Positions 1 through 9,084 are shown, counted from the stretch's first letter. The stretch: 64,000 nt of DNA from Nocardia ninae NBRC 108245 (GCF_007990755.1 NZ_BJXA01000018.1:62001-126000); one strand, 5' to 3'. Numbers and translations are program-made. Notes: generated by a model from the sequence alone, not told the origin.

Positions 1-1098
1 CGCCTGCGCCCGATTCGCCGATCGCGTCAGCGCGGTCGCCACCTCCTCGTCCGGTCCCGCGCTGGCCAGTGCGCGATGCCAGGCCACCCGGTCGGGGTCG
101 GTGACCGGGTCGCTCACCTGAGCGAGCGCACCATGGGCACGGCGCCGCTCCGCCGCGGTCGCGGCCTGGTACACCGCCGAGCGGGCCAGCGGATGAATGA
201 ACCGAACACGGGTGCCGAACTCGACCAGCGAAACGTCCTCGGCCGCAGCACCTTCGACACCCAAGAGCTTCGCCGCGGGCCACAGCAGACCGGGATCGCC
301 GACCGGCTCCGCGGCGGCCACGGTCAGCAGTAACCGCACCTCGGGCGACAACGTCGCGAGGCGGGCACGGAAGCTACGTTCGGCGGCGCGCGGCGCGGGC
401 AGATCGAATCCGCCGGCCATGCCTGCCAATCCCGCGGTCCGCGGCAGTTCCAGCAGGGCGAGCGGGTTGCCGCGCGCCTCGGCCAGGATGCGGTCGCGCA
501 CCCGCTCGTCCAGCGAGGCGGGTACCTCGCGCACCAGCAACGCGCGCGCCTCGGATTCGCTCAACCGCTCGACGTCGACCTGGGGTAGCTGCTCCAGCCC
601 GCCCACGTCTTCCCGCGCGGCGAACACCATCGCGACGCGTTCGGCGCCGATCCGGCGGGCCACGAACGCCAACGCGCGGGCCGAGGCATGGTCCAGCCAC
701 TGCGCGTCATCGATGAGGCACAGCAGCGGTCGATCGTTCTCGAGCAGCAGACCCAGTGCCGCCGCGCCGGCCAGGAACGGGTCCGGGGTGCCGGTGTCCA
801 GGCCGAACGCGATCCGCAGTGCGGTGCGGTGGGGTGCGGGCAGTGCGTCGAGGTGTTCCAGCACCGGGGCGCACAGTTGGTGCAGGGCCGAGTACGGCAG
901 TTCCGTCTCGAATTCGGCCCCGGACGCTCGCATGATCAGGAACCCGGATGAGGCCTGGGCGAGATGGTCGAGCAGCGCGCTCTTACCGATACCCGGCTCC
1001 CCCAGCAGCAGCAATGCCCCGCCACGGGACTCCCGCGCTTCTTGCAGGAGCGCGAGCAACCGCGCGGTTTCGTCGGATCGCCCGACCAGATAACTCAC
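1..1098 (-). CDS. LuxR-type large ATP-binding regulator (LAL/AAA_16), N-terminal part
   Basis: The reverse strand is open from a GTG at 1098 to the window edge, so the C-terminus is missing. An in-frame TAG lies five codons upstream of the GTG, which fixes the start. The protein begins VSYLVGRSDE, then has a Walker A loop GEPGIGKS (residues 33-40) and a Walker B-like LLCLIDDAQWLD around residue 130. This order and spacing are typical of the AAA_16 ATPase half of LAL regulators, which usually end in a LuxR helix-turn-helix that is not visible here. It is divergent from the carotenoid oxygenase with a 199-bp gap and could control it, but that is only inferred from position. Confidence 0.8.
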   Translation of the reverse strand, partial: MSYLVGRSDETARLLALLQEARESRGGALLLLGEPGIGKSALLDHLAQASSGFLIMRASGAEFETELPYSALHQLCAPVLEHLDALPAPHRTALRIAFGLDTGTPDPFLAGAAALGLLLENDRPLLCLIDDAQWLDHASARALAFVARRIGAERVAMVFAAREDVGGLEQLPQVDVERLSESEARALLVREVPASLDERVRDRILAEARGNPLALLELPRTAGLAGMAGGFDLPAPRAAERSFRARLATLSPEVRLLLTVAAAEPVGDPGLLWPAAKLLGVEGAAAEDVSLVEFGTRVRFIHPLARSAVYQAATAAERRRAHGALAQVSDPVTDPDRVAWHRALASAGPDEEVATALTRSANRAQA

Positions 1099-1297
1099 GA
1101 CTGCGCCTCGCTAGCGCTCGGCTCCGTCGCGCGCTCCCACACGCTGTGCCTTCGATTCACTGACGGACGCTCGCTCACGACCCGATCCTTCCGCGAATCG
1201 ACCTCCCATGCCAACCGCAGGCATAAGTACCGCCCACCTACGTATAGGCAGGAATCACCGACGCGAGCAAACCTTTCCCGCCACAAAACTGACAACC

Positions 1298-2638
1298 ATG
1301 CAAACGCGACCGCTGCCCTACCTCACCGGCCACTTCGCACCGACCGCCGAGGAGCACACCTCGTTCGATCTGACCGTGCACGGCACCCTGCCGCCGGAAC
1401 TGAACGGGCGCTACTTCCGCAACGGCCACAATCCCAAACCCGGTGTCACACCGACGCATTGGTTCCGCGGCGCGGGCATGCTGCACGGGATCCGGCTCAC
1501 GGGCGGCCGCGCCGAGTGGTACCGCAACCGCTGGGTGAAGACGCCCTACCTGGACGGTGTCCCGTTCACCGGTACCGAACTCGACGTCAGCGCCGCCGCG
1601 ACCAGCATCATCTTCCACGGCGGGCGCTACCTCGCATTGCAGGAGGCGAACCTGCCCTGGGAGGTCACCGGCGAGCTGGAGACGGTCGGCGTGCACGACT
1701 TCGGCGGCAAGCTGACCACCTCGATGACGGCCCATCCGAAGGTGGACCCGGCTACCGGCGAACTACATTTCTTCTCCTACAGCCCCTTTCCGCCCTACCT
1801 GATCTACTACGTGGCCGACGCTCGCGGCGAGATCATCCGGTCCACGCCGATCGCCGGTGCGGGCCCGGCGCTGATGCACGATTTCGCGATCACCCGCGAG
1901 CACGCAATCTTTCTCGGGTCCCCGGTCGTCTTCGACCACGCCGAACAGTCCGGTATCCCGTACCGCTGGCACGATCAGGTCCCGCTGCGCCTCGGCGTGC
2001 TGCCGCGGCAGACGCCCGGCGAGGTCGTCTGGTTCGACGTCGAGAGCGCAGGGGCGATCCTGCACGTCGCCAACTCCTACGTCGACGATCGCGGCCGAAT
2101 CATCTTGGAATGCCCGCGCTTCGACCGTGCAGCCTGGGAAACCTCATGGAAGTGGTGGGTCGGTGCGGCAGGCTACCCCGACACCCCCAACGTCGGTACG
2201 ACCTTCCATCGCTGGATCCTCGACCCGGCCACCCGCAAGGTCACCGAGGAGGCGCTCGACGATCTGGTGATCGAGTTCCCCGCCATCAACGACGACCACA
2301 CCGGAACACCCAACCGCTACAGCTACGCCGTCGCCTTCCCCGGCGCGGGACTCACCGGCTACCACACCGTCAAATTCGACACCCTGACCGGACAGCGCCA
2401 GTTGTTCGCGCACAGACCGGACCGCATGCCGGGCGAAGCCGTCTTCGTGCCGGCCGAGGGCGCCACCCGGGAGGACGACGGATACCTGCTCACCATCGTC
2501 AGCGACCTCGCCGCCGACGCGTCGCAACTGCTGGTGCTCGATGCCTCCGACCTCGCCAAGCCGCCGGTCGCCGCCGTCGACCTCCCGCAGCGGGTACCCG
2601 CGGGCATCCATGGGCACTGGATCCCGGACCAGGACTGA
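1298..2638 (+). CDS. carotenoid oxygenase (RPE65/CCD family)
   Basis: A 446-residue non-heme iron dioxygenase that would cleave a double bond in a carotenoid, apocarotenoid or stilbene. All four iron-binding histidines can be placed: H146 (in TAHPK), H194 (MHDFAIT), H256 (ILHVANSY) and H438 (IHGHW). The N-terminal NGRYFRNGHNP segment is also family-typical. Length is slightly below the usual 470-500. An upstream in-frame ATG at 1208 exists, but the extra residues look non-coding, so the ATG at 1298 is preferred. The SnoaL-like gene follows after 39 bp, so the two may be co-transcribed. Substrate cannot be told from sequence; no carotenoid synthesis gene is in the window. Confidence 0.93.
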   Translation: MQTRPLPYLTGHFAPTAEEHTSFDLTVHGTLPPELNGRYFRNGHNPKPGVTPTHWFRGAGMLHGIRLTGGRAEWYRNRWVKTPYLDGVPFTGTELDVSAAATSIIFHGGRYLALQEANLPWEVTGELETVGVHDFGGKLTTSMTAHPKVDPATGELHFFSYSPFPPYLIYYVADARGEIIRSTPIAGAGPALMHDFAITREHAIFLGSPVVFDHAEQSGIPYRWHDQVPLRLGVLPRQTPGEVVWFDVESAGAILHVANSYVDDRGRIILECPRFDRAAWETSWKWWVGAAGYPDTPNVGTTFHRWILDPATRKVTEEALDDLVIEFPAINDDHTGTPNRYSYAVAFPGAGLTGYHTVKFDTLTGQRQLFAHRPDRMPGEAVFVPAEGATREDDGYLLTIVSDLAADASQLLVLDASDLAKPPVAAVDLPQRVPAGIHGHWIPDQD

Positions 2639-2677
2639 ATCCCCTCGCCGGGACAGGACGATACGAAAGGCATTGCC

Positions 2678-3139
2678 GTGGAACAGGACACCCGCACCAC
2701 GACGACCATCGATGATCCGCCGCCCTACCGGGACCTGCTGGCGGGATGGATGTCCCTCTGGAACGGCGACTACGCCCTCGCCCAGCAGGTCGTCGCCCCG
2801 GACTTCCGCTTGCACGCCGCACTACTGGGCGGCGGCGACGGCAGTGCGGTCCACGGACCGGCGGGCCTGGTCGATTGGATCGCGCAGACCCGAGCCGCCT
2901 TCTCCGAACTCGTGTTCAGCGTCGAGGTCGGACCGGTTGTCGAGCGCGACCACCTCGCGCTCCGCTGGGTCGCCGTCGGCACCTATCACGCGGGATTTCC
3001 CGGCGCGACCGCTCCTTCGGGCACTGCAGTCCGGTTCACCGGGACGGACATCTTGCGCCTCGCACGGGATCGGATCGCCGAGTACTGGGTGAACTCCGAC
3101 ATGCACGTGCTGCTGGCAACCCTCGGCGTTCGACCCTAG
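2678..3139 (+). CDS. SnoaL-like / ester cyclase family protein
   Basis: A 153-residue single-domain protein with the NTF2/SnoaL alpha+beta cone pattern: an N-terminal helix (YRDLLAGWMSLWNGDYALAQ), a central basic strand region and the C-terminal DILRLARDRIAEYWVNSD signature common in SnoaL-like 'ester cyclase' proteins. Members bind small hydrophobic ligands; a few are polyketide cyclases, and most have no known reaction. The GTG start is preceded by a weak AAAGG. It sits between the carotenoid oxygenase and a small membrane protein, all on one strand, so it may act on the oxygenase product. That link is inference. Confidence 0.75.
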   Translation: MEQDTRTTTTIDDPPPYRDLLAGWMSLWNGDYALAQQVVAPDFRLHAALLGGGDGSAVHGPAGLVDWIAQTRAAFSELVFSVEVGPVVERDHLALRWVAVGTYHAGFPGATAPSGTAVRFTGTDILRLARDRIAEYWVNSDMHVLLATLGVRP

Positions 3140-3178
3140 CCACAACCGTTTGTCGGCCCATTCATCAAGGAGCAGACC

Positions 3179-3544
3179 ATGTTCACCAGCACACCCCGAC
3201 CCGACCTCGAAACGTATCCCGCCGCACGGCCCGTCCTCATCGCGGCGTGGGCCGTTCCCGTCCTCATCGTCGGTCAGTTCGCGATGGTGGCCATTGTTCC
3301 GGTCACCATCGTGCTCATCGGCACCCTCCGCGATGCCCGGCTCCGCCCGCTCCGCTGGTGGGCCGCCGCCCTCGCCGTGGCTTACGCTGTCCCACTGTCC
3401 ATCTGGGCCATCCGACCCGACCCGGCGCAGAGCCTCTCGAAGGACATCCACCCCCTGCTCGCCGCACTGGTCGTCGTCGCGGGCGGCGCGGTCGCCATCA
3501 GACACCACCTACTGCGCAGGCGCGCCCAGCAGACGGCCGAGTAA
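3179..3544 (+). CDS. small integral membrane protein, unknown function
   Basis: A 121-residue protein with about four hydrophobic segments (roughly residues 18-50 as two, 58-78 and 90-107) and a basic C-terminus (HHLLRRRAQQ). A good ribosome binding site (AAGGAG) lies 6 nt before the ATG. I do not recognise the family. It closes the short carotenoid oxygenase/SnoaL run and is followed within 20 bp by a strong hairpin. Confidence 0.65.
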   Translation: MFTSTPRPDLETYPAARPVLIAAWAVPVLIVGQFAMVAIVPVTIVLIGTLRDARLRPLRWWAAALAVAYAVPLSIWAIRPDPAQSLSKDIHPLLAALVVVAGGAVAIRHHLLRRRAQQTAE

Positions 3545-3564
3545 CCGGGTCCGAAAGCGACGCG

Positions 3565-3604
3565 GCAGCCGAACGAGTTTCAGCACTGAAACTCGTTCGG
3601 CTGC
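3565..3604 (+). terminator. strong terminator hairpin after the carotenoid oxygenase run
   Basis: A perfect 19-bp inverted repeat: arm 3565-3583 pairs with 3586-3604, separated by only two bases. It is followed by a short T-rich stretch (CTGTTTTGG). It starts 21 bp after the stop of the small membrane protein and separates that run from the encapsulin operon. Confidence 0.75.
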
Positions 3605-3845
3605 GACTGTTTTGGCTCACTGGCGCAACAGCGCCATATCCCCCATCCCGAATTCCAGCTGCCTGGACAAAACGACCCCAGTAAAGTCACAGCAACCAAT
3701 GCCGTTGCTGAACAATCGATTTCGGGTATCCAGATCGAAACTTCGGTGTAGCGTTTCCGGAATCGTCCTACGAGCTTCGGCAAAAGCTCGACCGACGATG
3801 AGGTGGCGGCTCGCCGATGTTTTAAGAGTTGGGCAGGGAATTACG

Positions 3846-5201
3846 ATGGCGGACAACGAAGTCGACCATTCAGCAGCAGCCCGGCAGTTGCCGGGAACCC
3901 GAATAACCGCCGATTCGCGACTGGCCTTGGACGGCGGAAATCCCATTCGCCGGACCCCCTGGCCGACCTACGATCGAGGCGCGGTCTGCGTCCACCCCGA
4001 TGACGAGGAAGCCGCACTACGCGCGATCCGCAGTCACCTCTACTTCCGCTACGACTATCGCCCGCCGCACGAAACCGAATGCGGCAAGTTCGAGGCGGAC
4101 CTGTGCCGCTATTTCGACTGCCGCCACGCCCTGGCGACCTCCAGCGGCACCACCGCGCTGGCCTTGGCCATCATGGCCGCGGGTATCGCGCCGGGCAGCC
4201 TGATCGCCTGTCCCGGTTTCACTTTCGCCGCCACCCCGAGCGCCATCATCCTGGCCGGCTGCACGCCCTTCCTCGTCGACGTCGACGAGAACCTGCACCT
4301 GGACGTGGCCGACCTGCGCAGCCGATGGACCCCGCAGGTCAAGGGCATCATGGTGGTGCACATGCGCGGCTTCGCCGGCGACATGGGCGCGCTGCTCCGT
4401 TTCGCCGACGACATGAACGTGCCGGTCTTCGAGGACGCGGTCCCCGCCCTCGGCGCGGAACTCGACGGCCGTAAACTCGGCACCTTCGGCCTGGCCGGCG
4501 CGTTCAGCACCCAATCGGACAAGTCGCTCAACAGCGGCGAGGGCGGCTTCCTGGTCACCGACGACAGCGCGCTGTTCGCCCGTGCCACCGTGCTTTCCGG
4601 CGCCTACGAGGGACGGCTGCGGCGGCACTTCCCCGACGGCGAGCCGCCCATCGCCACCGATCTGGACCTGCCGCTGCTCAGCTTCCGGATGGACGAGATC
4701 CGGGCCGCGCTGCTACGGGCGGAGCTAGGCAGGCTGCCGGTGCGCTTGGCCGCGTTCCGGCGCAACTACGACTATGTGGCCTCGGCATTGGCCGACGTCG
4801 CCGGGATTCGGATCCGCCGGCCGGTGGCGCCCGGCGCCTATCTCGGTGAGGCGTTCATCTTCCAGGTGCCGAACGGCCGCGCGCAGTGGTTCGCGCAAGC
4901 GCTGTGCCACGAGGGCATCGAGGCCCGCAACCTCGGTTCGGACTCCGACCGCAATATCCGTGCGTTCTGGAACTGGCGGTTCATGTTCACCGGGATGGAG
5001 ACCGCGGCCATCAAGGAGTTGCTGCCGAACGCGACACGCTATCTGCAGCGGGCAGTGGACATTCCGCTGTCCTCCACGTTGTCGCAGGCGGACTGTGACC
5101 ACTTGGTCGCCGCGGTGCGCAAAGTCGCGGATGCGCTGGCGGCCACCGAGACCCTCGACAACGAAGAAGGTTCCAGTTCCCCCTGGGCCGGCTGGCGATG
5201 A
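3846..5201 (+). CDS. DegT/DnrJ/EryC1/StrS-family aminotransferase
   Basis: A 451-residue PLP enzyme of the family that aminates keto-sugars or makes aminohydroxybenzoate-type precursors. The SSGTTALALA helix (PLP phosphate binding), the aspartate in VFEDAVPALGAE and the lysine K226 in QSDKSLNSGEGG mark an intact active site. The open frame extends far upstream, but the ATG at 3846 with AGGGA 8 nt upstream begins a normal family N-terminus. It is the first gene of a seven-gene operon and overlaps the MFS gene by 4 bp. The C-terminus carries a short polar tail ending in SSSPWAGWR, possibly disordered. The substrate (sugar or carbocycle) is unknown. Confidence 0.9.
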   Translation: MADNEVDHSAAARQLPGTRITADSRLALDGGNPIRRTPWPTYDRGAVCVHPDDEEAALRAIRSHLYFRYDYRPPHETECGKFEADLCRYFDCRHALATSSGTTALALAIMAAGIAPGSLIACPGFTFAATPSAIILAGCTPFLVDVDENLHLDVADLRSRWTPQVKGIMVVHMRGFAGDMGALLRFADDMNVPVFEDAVPALGAELDGRKLGTFGLAGAFSTQSDKSLNSGEGGFLVTDDSALFARATVLSGAYEGRLRRHFPDGEPPIATDLDLPLLSFRMDEIRAALLRAELGRLPVRLAAFRRNYDYVASALADVAGIRIRRPVAPGAYLGEAFIFQVPNGRAQWFAQALCHEGIEARNLGSDSDRNIRAFWNWRFMFTGMETAAIKELLPNATRYLQRAVDIPLSSTLSQADCDHLVAAVRKVADALAATETLDNEEGSSSPWAGWR

Positions 5202-6364
5202 CGGCTTCGTCCGATACCGGGGCGTTCCCCCGGCTGGCGCTTGCCGGAGTGTTCGGCGGGCTGTTCTGCGGCTACCTCGGCCTGGCCGCGGCGATTCCGG
5301 TGCTGCCCGGGCACGTCCGCGATGAGTTCGGCGCGGGTGATCTCGCGGTGGGCCTCGCGGTCACGTCCACCGCGCTCACCGCGCTGCTCACCCGTCCGAT
5401 CTTCGGCGGCCTGGCCGATCGGTACGGACACCGCAACGTCATGCAGTTCGGTGCGCTCGCCATCGCGGCGGGCGGCCTGCTGTACTTTCTGCCGCTCGGC
5501 CTGGTCGGACTGATCATGGTGCGCCTGCTGCTCGGCGTCGGTGAGGCCGCGCTGTTCACCGCGGGTGCGGTCTGGACCGTCACGCTCGCGCCGCACCACC
5601 GTCGTGGGCAGGTGATCGGGCTCTACGGCGTTGCCATGTGGGGCGGCATCTCGCTGGGCACCGCGCTCGGCGCGGCCATCCGGCACTTCGGCATCACCGC
5701 GGTGTGGAGCTTCTGCTCCGTCGCACCGCTCATCGGTCTCGTGCTGATCAGCATCGTCGCGCCGCAACCGCACGCCACGCCGACCAGCGGGCGCGGGCTG
5801 CTGCTGCGGCCCGCCGTGTTGCCCGGTCTCGGTCTCGCATTGGGGGCCGCGGGCTACGTCGGCCTGGCCGCGTTCGTCATCCACGGGCTGCAAGTGCGCG
5901 GAATCGACTCGGGCGTGGTCGTTTTGAGCACCTTCAGCGCGGTGTACGCGGGCACCCGTTTGTTCATCGGGCACCTACCGGACAAGTACGGACCGCGGCG
6001 GGTCGCTGCGTGGTGCGGCCTGGGCGAGGCGGCCGGGCTGCTGATCATCGCGTGGGCGCCGAATCTGCCGGTGGCGGTGCTCGGGGCCGTGGTGATGGGC
6101 GTCGGATTCTCGCTGCTGCACCCGTCGTTGGCGTTGATGGTCATGAACAACACCGACAGCGCCAAACAGGGGGCCGCGCTCGGCGCCTACACCTCGTTCT
6201 GGGATCTGGGGTTGTTCGTGTGGGGGCCGGTGACCGGCGCGATCGCCACCGGGTTCGGCTACCCGGCCGTCTTCGTGGTCGGCGCGGGCTGCGCGCTGGC
6301 GGCCTCGGCACTGGCCATGACGATCCGGCAAGCGGTGACCACGGAGAAGGCGGTCGACAGGTGA
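5198..6364 (+). CDS. MFS transporter, probable exporter of the encapsulin-cluster product
   Basis: A 388-residue membrane protein with about 12 hydrophobic segments. The loop 2/3 motif FGGLADRYGHRN and its repeat in the second half, GHLPDKYGPRR, are MFS hallmarks. The size matches 12-TM drug efflux or sugar-phosphate type carriers. ATG overlaps the aminotransferase stop (ATGA), and its own stop overlaps the GTG of the sulfotransferase, so it is translationally coupled on both sides. Export of the pathway product is an inference from this position. Confidence 0.88.
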   Translation: MTASSDTGAFPRLALAGVFGGLFCGYLGLAAAIPVLPGHVRDEFGAGDLAVGLAVTSTALTALLTRPIFGGLADRYGHRNVMQFGALAIAAGGLLYFLPLGLVGLIMVRLLLGVGEAALFTAGAVWTVTLAPHHRRGQVIGLYGVAMWGGISLGTALGAAIRHFGITAVWSFCSVAPLIGLVLISIVAPQPHATPTSGRGLLLRPAVLPGLGLALGAAGYVGLAAFVIHGLQVRGIDSGVVVLSTFSAVYAGTRLFIGHLPDKYGPRRVAAWCGLGEAAGLLIIAWAPNLPVAVLGAVVMGVGFSLLHPSLALMVMNNTDSAKQGAALGAYTSFWDLGLFVWGPVTGAIATGFGYPAVFVVGAGCALAASALAMTIRQAVTTEKAVDR

Positions 6365-7296
6365 CGAACACAGTGAAGGTCCTGTGCATTACCGGCTGGT
6401 GCCGCAACGGCAGCACCATTATCGGCAACATCCTCAATGAGATTCCGGGCTTCTTCCACGTCGGCGAGCTGCACTTCCTGTGGAAGAACGCGGCGGGTCG
6501 CGGGGTGAACGAGGAATGTGGCTGCGGGCGCAAACTGGTCGACTGCCCGTTCTGGTCGACCATTCTGCCGATCGGGCAACCGGCGGGCAGCACCCTGGTG
6601 GAGCACGCCGACGCCGTGATCCGGCGGCAACTCGGCAGCGTCCGGACCCGGCACACCTGGCGGGTGCTCGGTCGTGGACTGCACAACGAGCGGATCCGTG
6701 CGCATGCGGCGCTGATGACTCAGGTTTACCAAGCCATCGCGGAGCGCAGCGAGTCACGGGTGATCGTGGATACCACGAAGATTCCCGGTGAAGCGGCGTT
6801 GCTGGCACACCTCGACGGCATCACCCCGTACTACGTCCATCTGGTGCGTGACCCGCGTGCGGTGGCCCAATCCTGGAGCAGACCAAAGGATTACGTGTAC
6901 GCGATGGCGCCGGGTAAGAGCACCGGGTACTGGACCGGCTTCAATCTCGCCACGCACGCGATCACCCGGCGCTATCCGGAACGGTCCATGTTCCTGCGGT
7001 ACGAGGACTTCATCGCGGATCCGGCGGGCACGATCGACCGCCTGTTGCGGCTGTGTGCGACGGACCCCGCGCTCAACCCCGTCACCGATCGGACGGTCGA
7101 ATTGCATACCAATCACACGGTTACCGGGAACCCAGATCGTTTCAAGATCGGCGAAACCGTGGTGCGTCCGACCGACGACTCCTGGCGGCGCGGGCTGCCG
7201 AAGTCGGCCAGGCGAACGGTCGCGGCCCTGTCGTGGCCGCTGTCGCGCCGATACGGCTACGAATTCGGTGCCGTGGACTCGACGGGAAAGGGCTAG
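6361..7296 (+). CDS. PAPS-dependent sulfotransferase
   Basis: A 311-residue protein of the Sulfotransfer_1/_3 type. The 5'-phosphosulfate loop is GWCRNGST (residues 12-19) and the 3'-phosphate motif is VRDPRAVAQSW (from residue 162). A FLRYEDFIADP stretch near residue 215 is also typical. It would move a sulfo group from PAPS to a hydroxyl or amine of a small molecule. The N-terminal half has a cysteine-rich segment (CGCGRKLVDCPFW) seen in many bacterial members. It starts with GTG inside the MFS stop. Sulfotransferases are a recurring partner in clusters that carry natural-product encapsulins, as I recall from the encapsulin survey literature. Confidence 0.9.
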   Translation: MTNTVKVLCITGWCRNGSTIIGNILNEIPGFFHVGELHFLWKNAAGRGVNEECGCGRKLVDCPFWSTILPIGQPAGSTLVEHADAVIRRQLGSVRTRHTWRVLGRGLHNERIRAHAALMTQVYQAIAERSESRVIVDTTKIPGEAALLAHLDGITPYYVHLVRDPRAVAQSWSRPKDYVYAMAPGKSTGYWTGFNLATHAITRRYPERSMFLRYEDFIADPAGTIDRLLRLCATDPALNPVTDRTVELHTNHTVTGNPDRFKIGETVVRPTDDSWRRGLPKSARRTVAALSWPLSRRYGYEFGAVDSTGKG

Positions 7297-7300
7297 CCGC

Positions 7301-8128
7301 GTGGATCTGGGGCTGGAGAACAAGGTCGCGCTGGTGACGGGCGGATCCAGTGGGATCGGCTTGGCTATCGCGCGGGAATTGGCTGCCGAGGGTGCCCACG
7401 TCGCGATCGGGGCGCGCGACCCAGGACGGCTCGCGGCCGCCGAGCGTTCCGTAAAAGAGGTGGCGCGTGCTCGTGTGCATGTCACGAGCGTGGACATCAC
7501 CGACAGCGCGGCGACCCGCCGGTGGATCGATGAGGTTGCCGCCGAATTCGGCGGACTGCACATCGTCGTCATCAGTGGTGGCACGCCGCCGACCGGCCAC
7601 GCGACCGCCTTCGCGACAGCGGACTATCGGGCCGCGGTCGATGCGGTGCTGATCCCGGCGGTCGATGTGGCGCTGAGCGCGTTGCCTCATCTCCGGGACG
7701 CCGGTTGGGGCCGAATGCTTTTCGTGGCCTCGGAGACGGCGAGCGTCCCCATCAGCGGTCTGGCCATGTCCGGCGTCACCCGCACGGCCCTCGTTCGATT
7801 CGCCCAGTCGCTGGCCGCTGAGGTCGGCCGGGACGGCGTCACGGTCAATGTGCTCGCGCCCAGCGCAACTCGCACTCCCCTGCTGGAACGTGTTGTGGCG
7901 CAACGCTCTACCGAGGGACCGAGCGAAGCACAGTTCGAGGCGATGGGCAGGCACACGGCGGTGGGACGGATCGCCCGGCCGGCGGAAATGGCCGCCGTGG
8001 CCACCTTTCTGGTGAGCGCGCGGGCCTCCTACCTCACCGGCACCGTGCAGCTGGTCGATGGCGGTGCGAGCGTGCTCGGACCGTCCGCGGCCCATCTGCC
8101 CTGGCAGGCCAGCGCGAAACCGGAGTGA
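7301..8128 (+). CDS. SDR-family protein with degenerate Tyr/Lys active site
   Basis: A 275-residue classical-length short-chain dehydrogenase/reductase. The cofactor motif TGGSSGIG (residues 13-20) and the C-terminal YLTGTVQLVDGGA are intact. The catalytic serine S144 is present, but 13 residues later, where tyrosine is expected, there is S157, and four further on, where lysine is expected, R161. Such SxxxR variants form a known subgroup whose reaction is unclear; it may bind NAD(P) without normal oxidoreductase chemistry. The C-terminus extends past the usual SDR end by about 16 residues (ending LPWQASAKPE). GTG start, 4 bp after the sulfotransferase stop. Confidence 0.88.
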   Translation: MDLGLENKVALVTGGSSGIGLAIARELAAEGAHVAIGARDPGRLAAAERSVKEVARARVHVTSVDITDSAATRRWIDEVAAEFGGLHIVVISGGTPPTGHATAFATADYRAAVDAVLIPAVDVALSALPHLRDAGWGRMLFVASETASVPISGLAMSGVTRTALVRFAQSLAAEVGRDGVTVNVLAPSATRTPLLERVVAQRSTEGPSEAQFEAMGRHTAVGRIARPAEMAAVATFLVSARASYLTGTVQLVDGGASVLGPSAAHLPWQASAKPE

Positions 8129-8175
8129 CAGCACTGCTCTCGGCACCGTTGCCGATGACACGGAAGGAATCACAC

Positions 8176-9051
8176 ATGCTGAAGACCGAAGGCGTCAAAG
8201 AGACGCTGGCGCAGGTTGTCGCGGACCGGAAGAAGGAGCCTTCGCCGGGGCGGATGTTCGTCGAGGCCTGCGCGAAAGACGGCCTCGACGCCGCCGTCGA
8301 GTACGACGTGACCATCACCGACTCGCTGACCAGCTCGCGTCGCAAACCGCGCTACCCGGCGCGCAATATGCTCAAAGCCGTTGACCTGTCCCGTGATCCG
8401 CGCGAGTTCTACTGGCACGAGAGCGCACCTGGCGCGGCGGACACTCCCATCGAAGGTGCCGACGTGCGCCGCGAACTGGCCAGCCGGTTCCACAAGTCGC
8501 CGATCCCCGAACTGCTCACCACTACGGCCTGGGTGCAGGTGCCGCCGCAGCTGTGGGAGGACCCGGAGACGTTCGAATCCTTCATCAACTACCGGCTGAT
8601 CGTCCGGCTCTGCACCGCCGAGAACCACACGATCATCAGCGGCGAGGGCGGCCTGCTGAACATGCCGGGGATCGAACGGATGACCTCCCCCGGGCCGTTC
8701 GCCTCGACGATCCTGCGCGCCTGCAACGAGGTCGAGCAGATGGGTGGCACCGCCGACGGCATGATCATCAACCCGGTCGACTACTACCGCGCCATGGGTA
8801 CCGGAAGGCTGATGGACGATCTCGAGCAGAACGGCATGTTCATCGTGCGCACCCGCTTGGTCGAGCCCGGCACCGCCCTGGTGGGCGACTTCGGCCACGG
8901 CGCACAGCTTTTCGACGCCGGACGGTCGGTGATCCGCTTCGCCGAGCCGCCGCCGGGCACCTTCAGCGAACCCGGTGCCGCGGTCATGGCGGAGATCTAC
9001 GAGCGGGTCGTGGTGAACCTACCCACCAACTTCTTCGTCGTCACCGTGTAG
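8176..9051 (+). CDS. HK97-fold shell protein (encapsulin, natural-product type)
   Basis: A 291-residue protein whose second half follows the phage_capsid (HK97 major capsid) pattern: NHTIISGEGGLLNMPGI (residues ~154-170), then TADGMIINPVDYYRAM, LVEPGTALVGDFGHGAQLFD and the terminal ERVVVNLPTNFFVVTV. The start is the ATG with GGAAGGA 6 nt upstream. There is no portal, protease, terminase or tail gene, and both neighbours are biosynthetic enzymes in one operon. This argues for a nanocompartment shell rather than a prophage remnant. Encapsulins of this kind (Family 3) occur inside actinobacterial and myxobacterial biosynthetic clusters; their cargo is largely unproven. Which neighbour is enclosed here is unknown. 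Confidence 0.85.
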   Translation: MLKTEGVKETLAQVVADRKKEPSPGRMFVEACAKDGLDAAVEYDVTITDSLTSSRRKPRYPARNMLKAVDLSRDPREFYWHESAPGAADTPIEGADVRRELASRFHKSPIPELLTTTAWVQVPPQLWEDPETFESFINYRLIVRLCTAENHTIISGEGGLLNMPGIERMTSPGPFASTILRACNEVEQMGGTADGMIINPVDYYRAMGTGRLMDDLEQNGMFIVRTRLVEPGTALVGDFGHGAQLFDAGRSVIRFAEPPPGTFSEPGAAVMAEIYERVVVNLPTNFFVVTV

Positions 9052-9084
9052 GTCGGGTTCGTGGCGAGTGAGGGGGCGGCTCCC

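Noticed and set aside
3150-3845. Upstream extension of the DegT aminotransferase reading
   Set aside because: It would overlap another gene and a terminator hairpin and lacks family similarity; the ATG at 3846 has a ribosome binding site.
8176-9051. Capsid-like gene as a prophage remnant
   Set aside because: No portal, protease, terminase, tail or integrase gene nearby, and it is tightly embedded in an enzyme operon.
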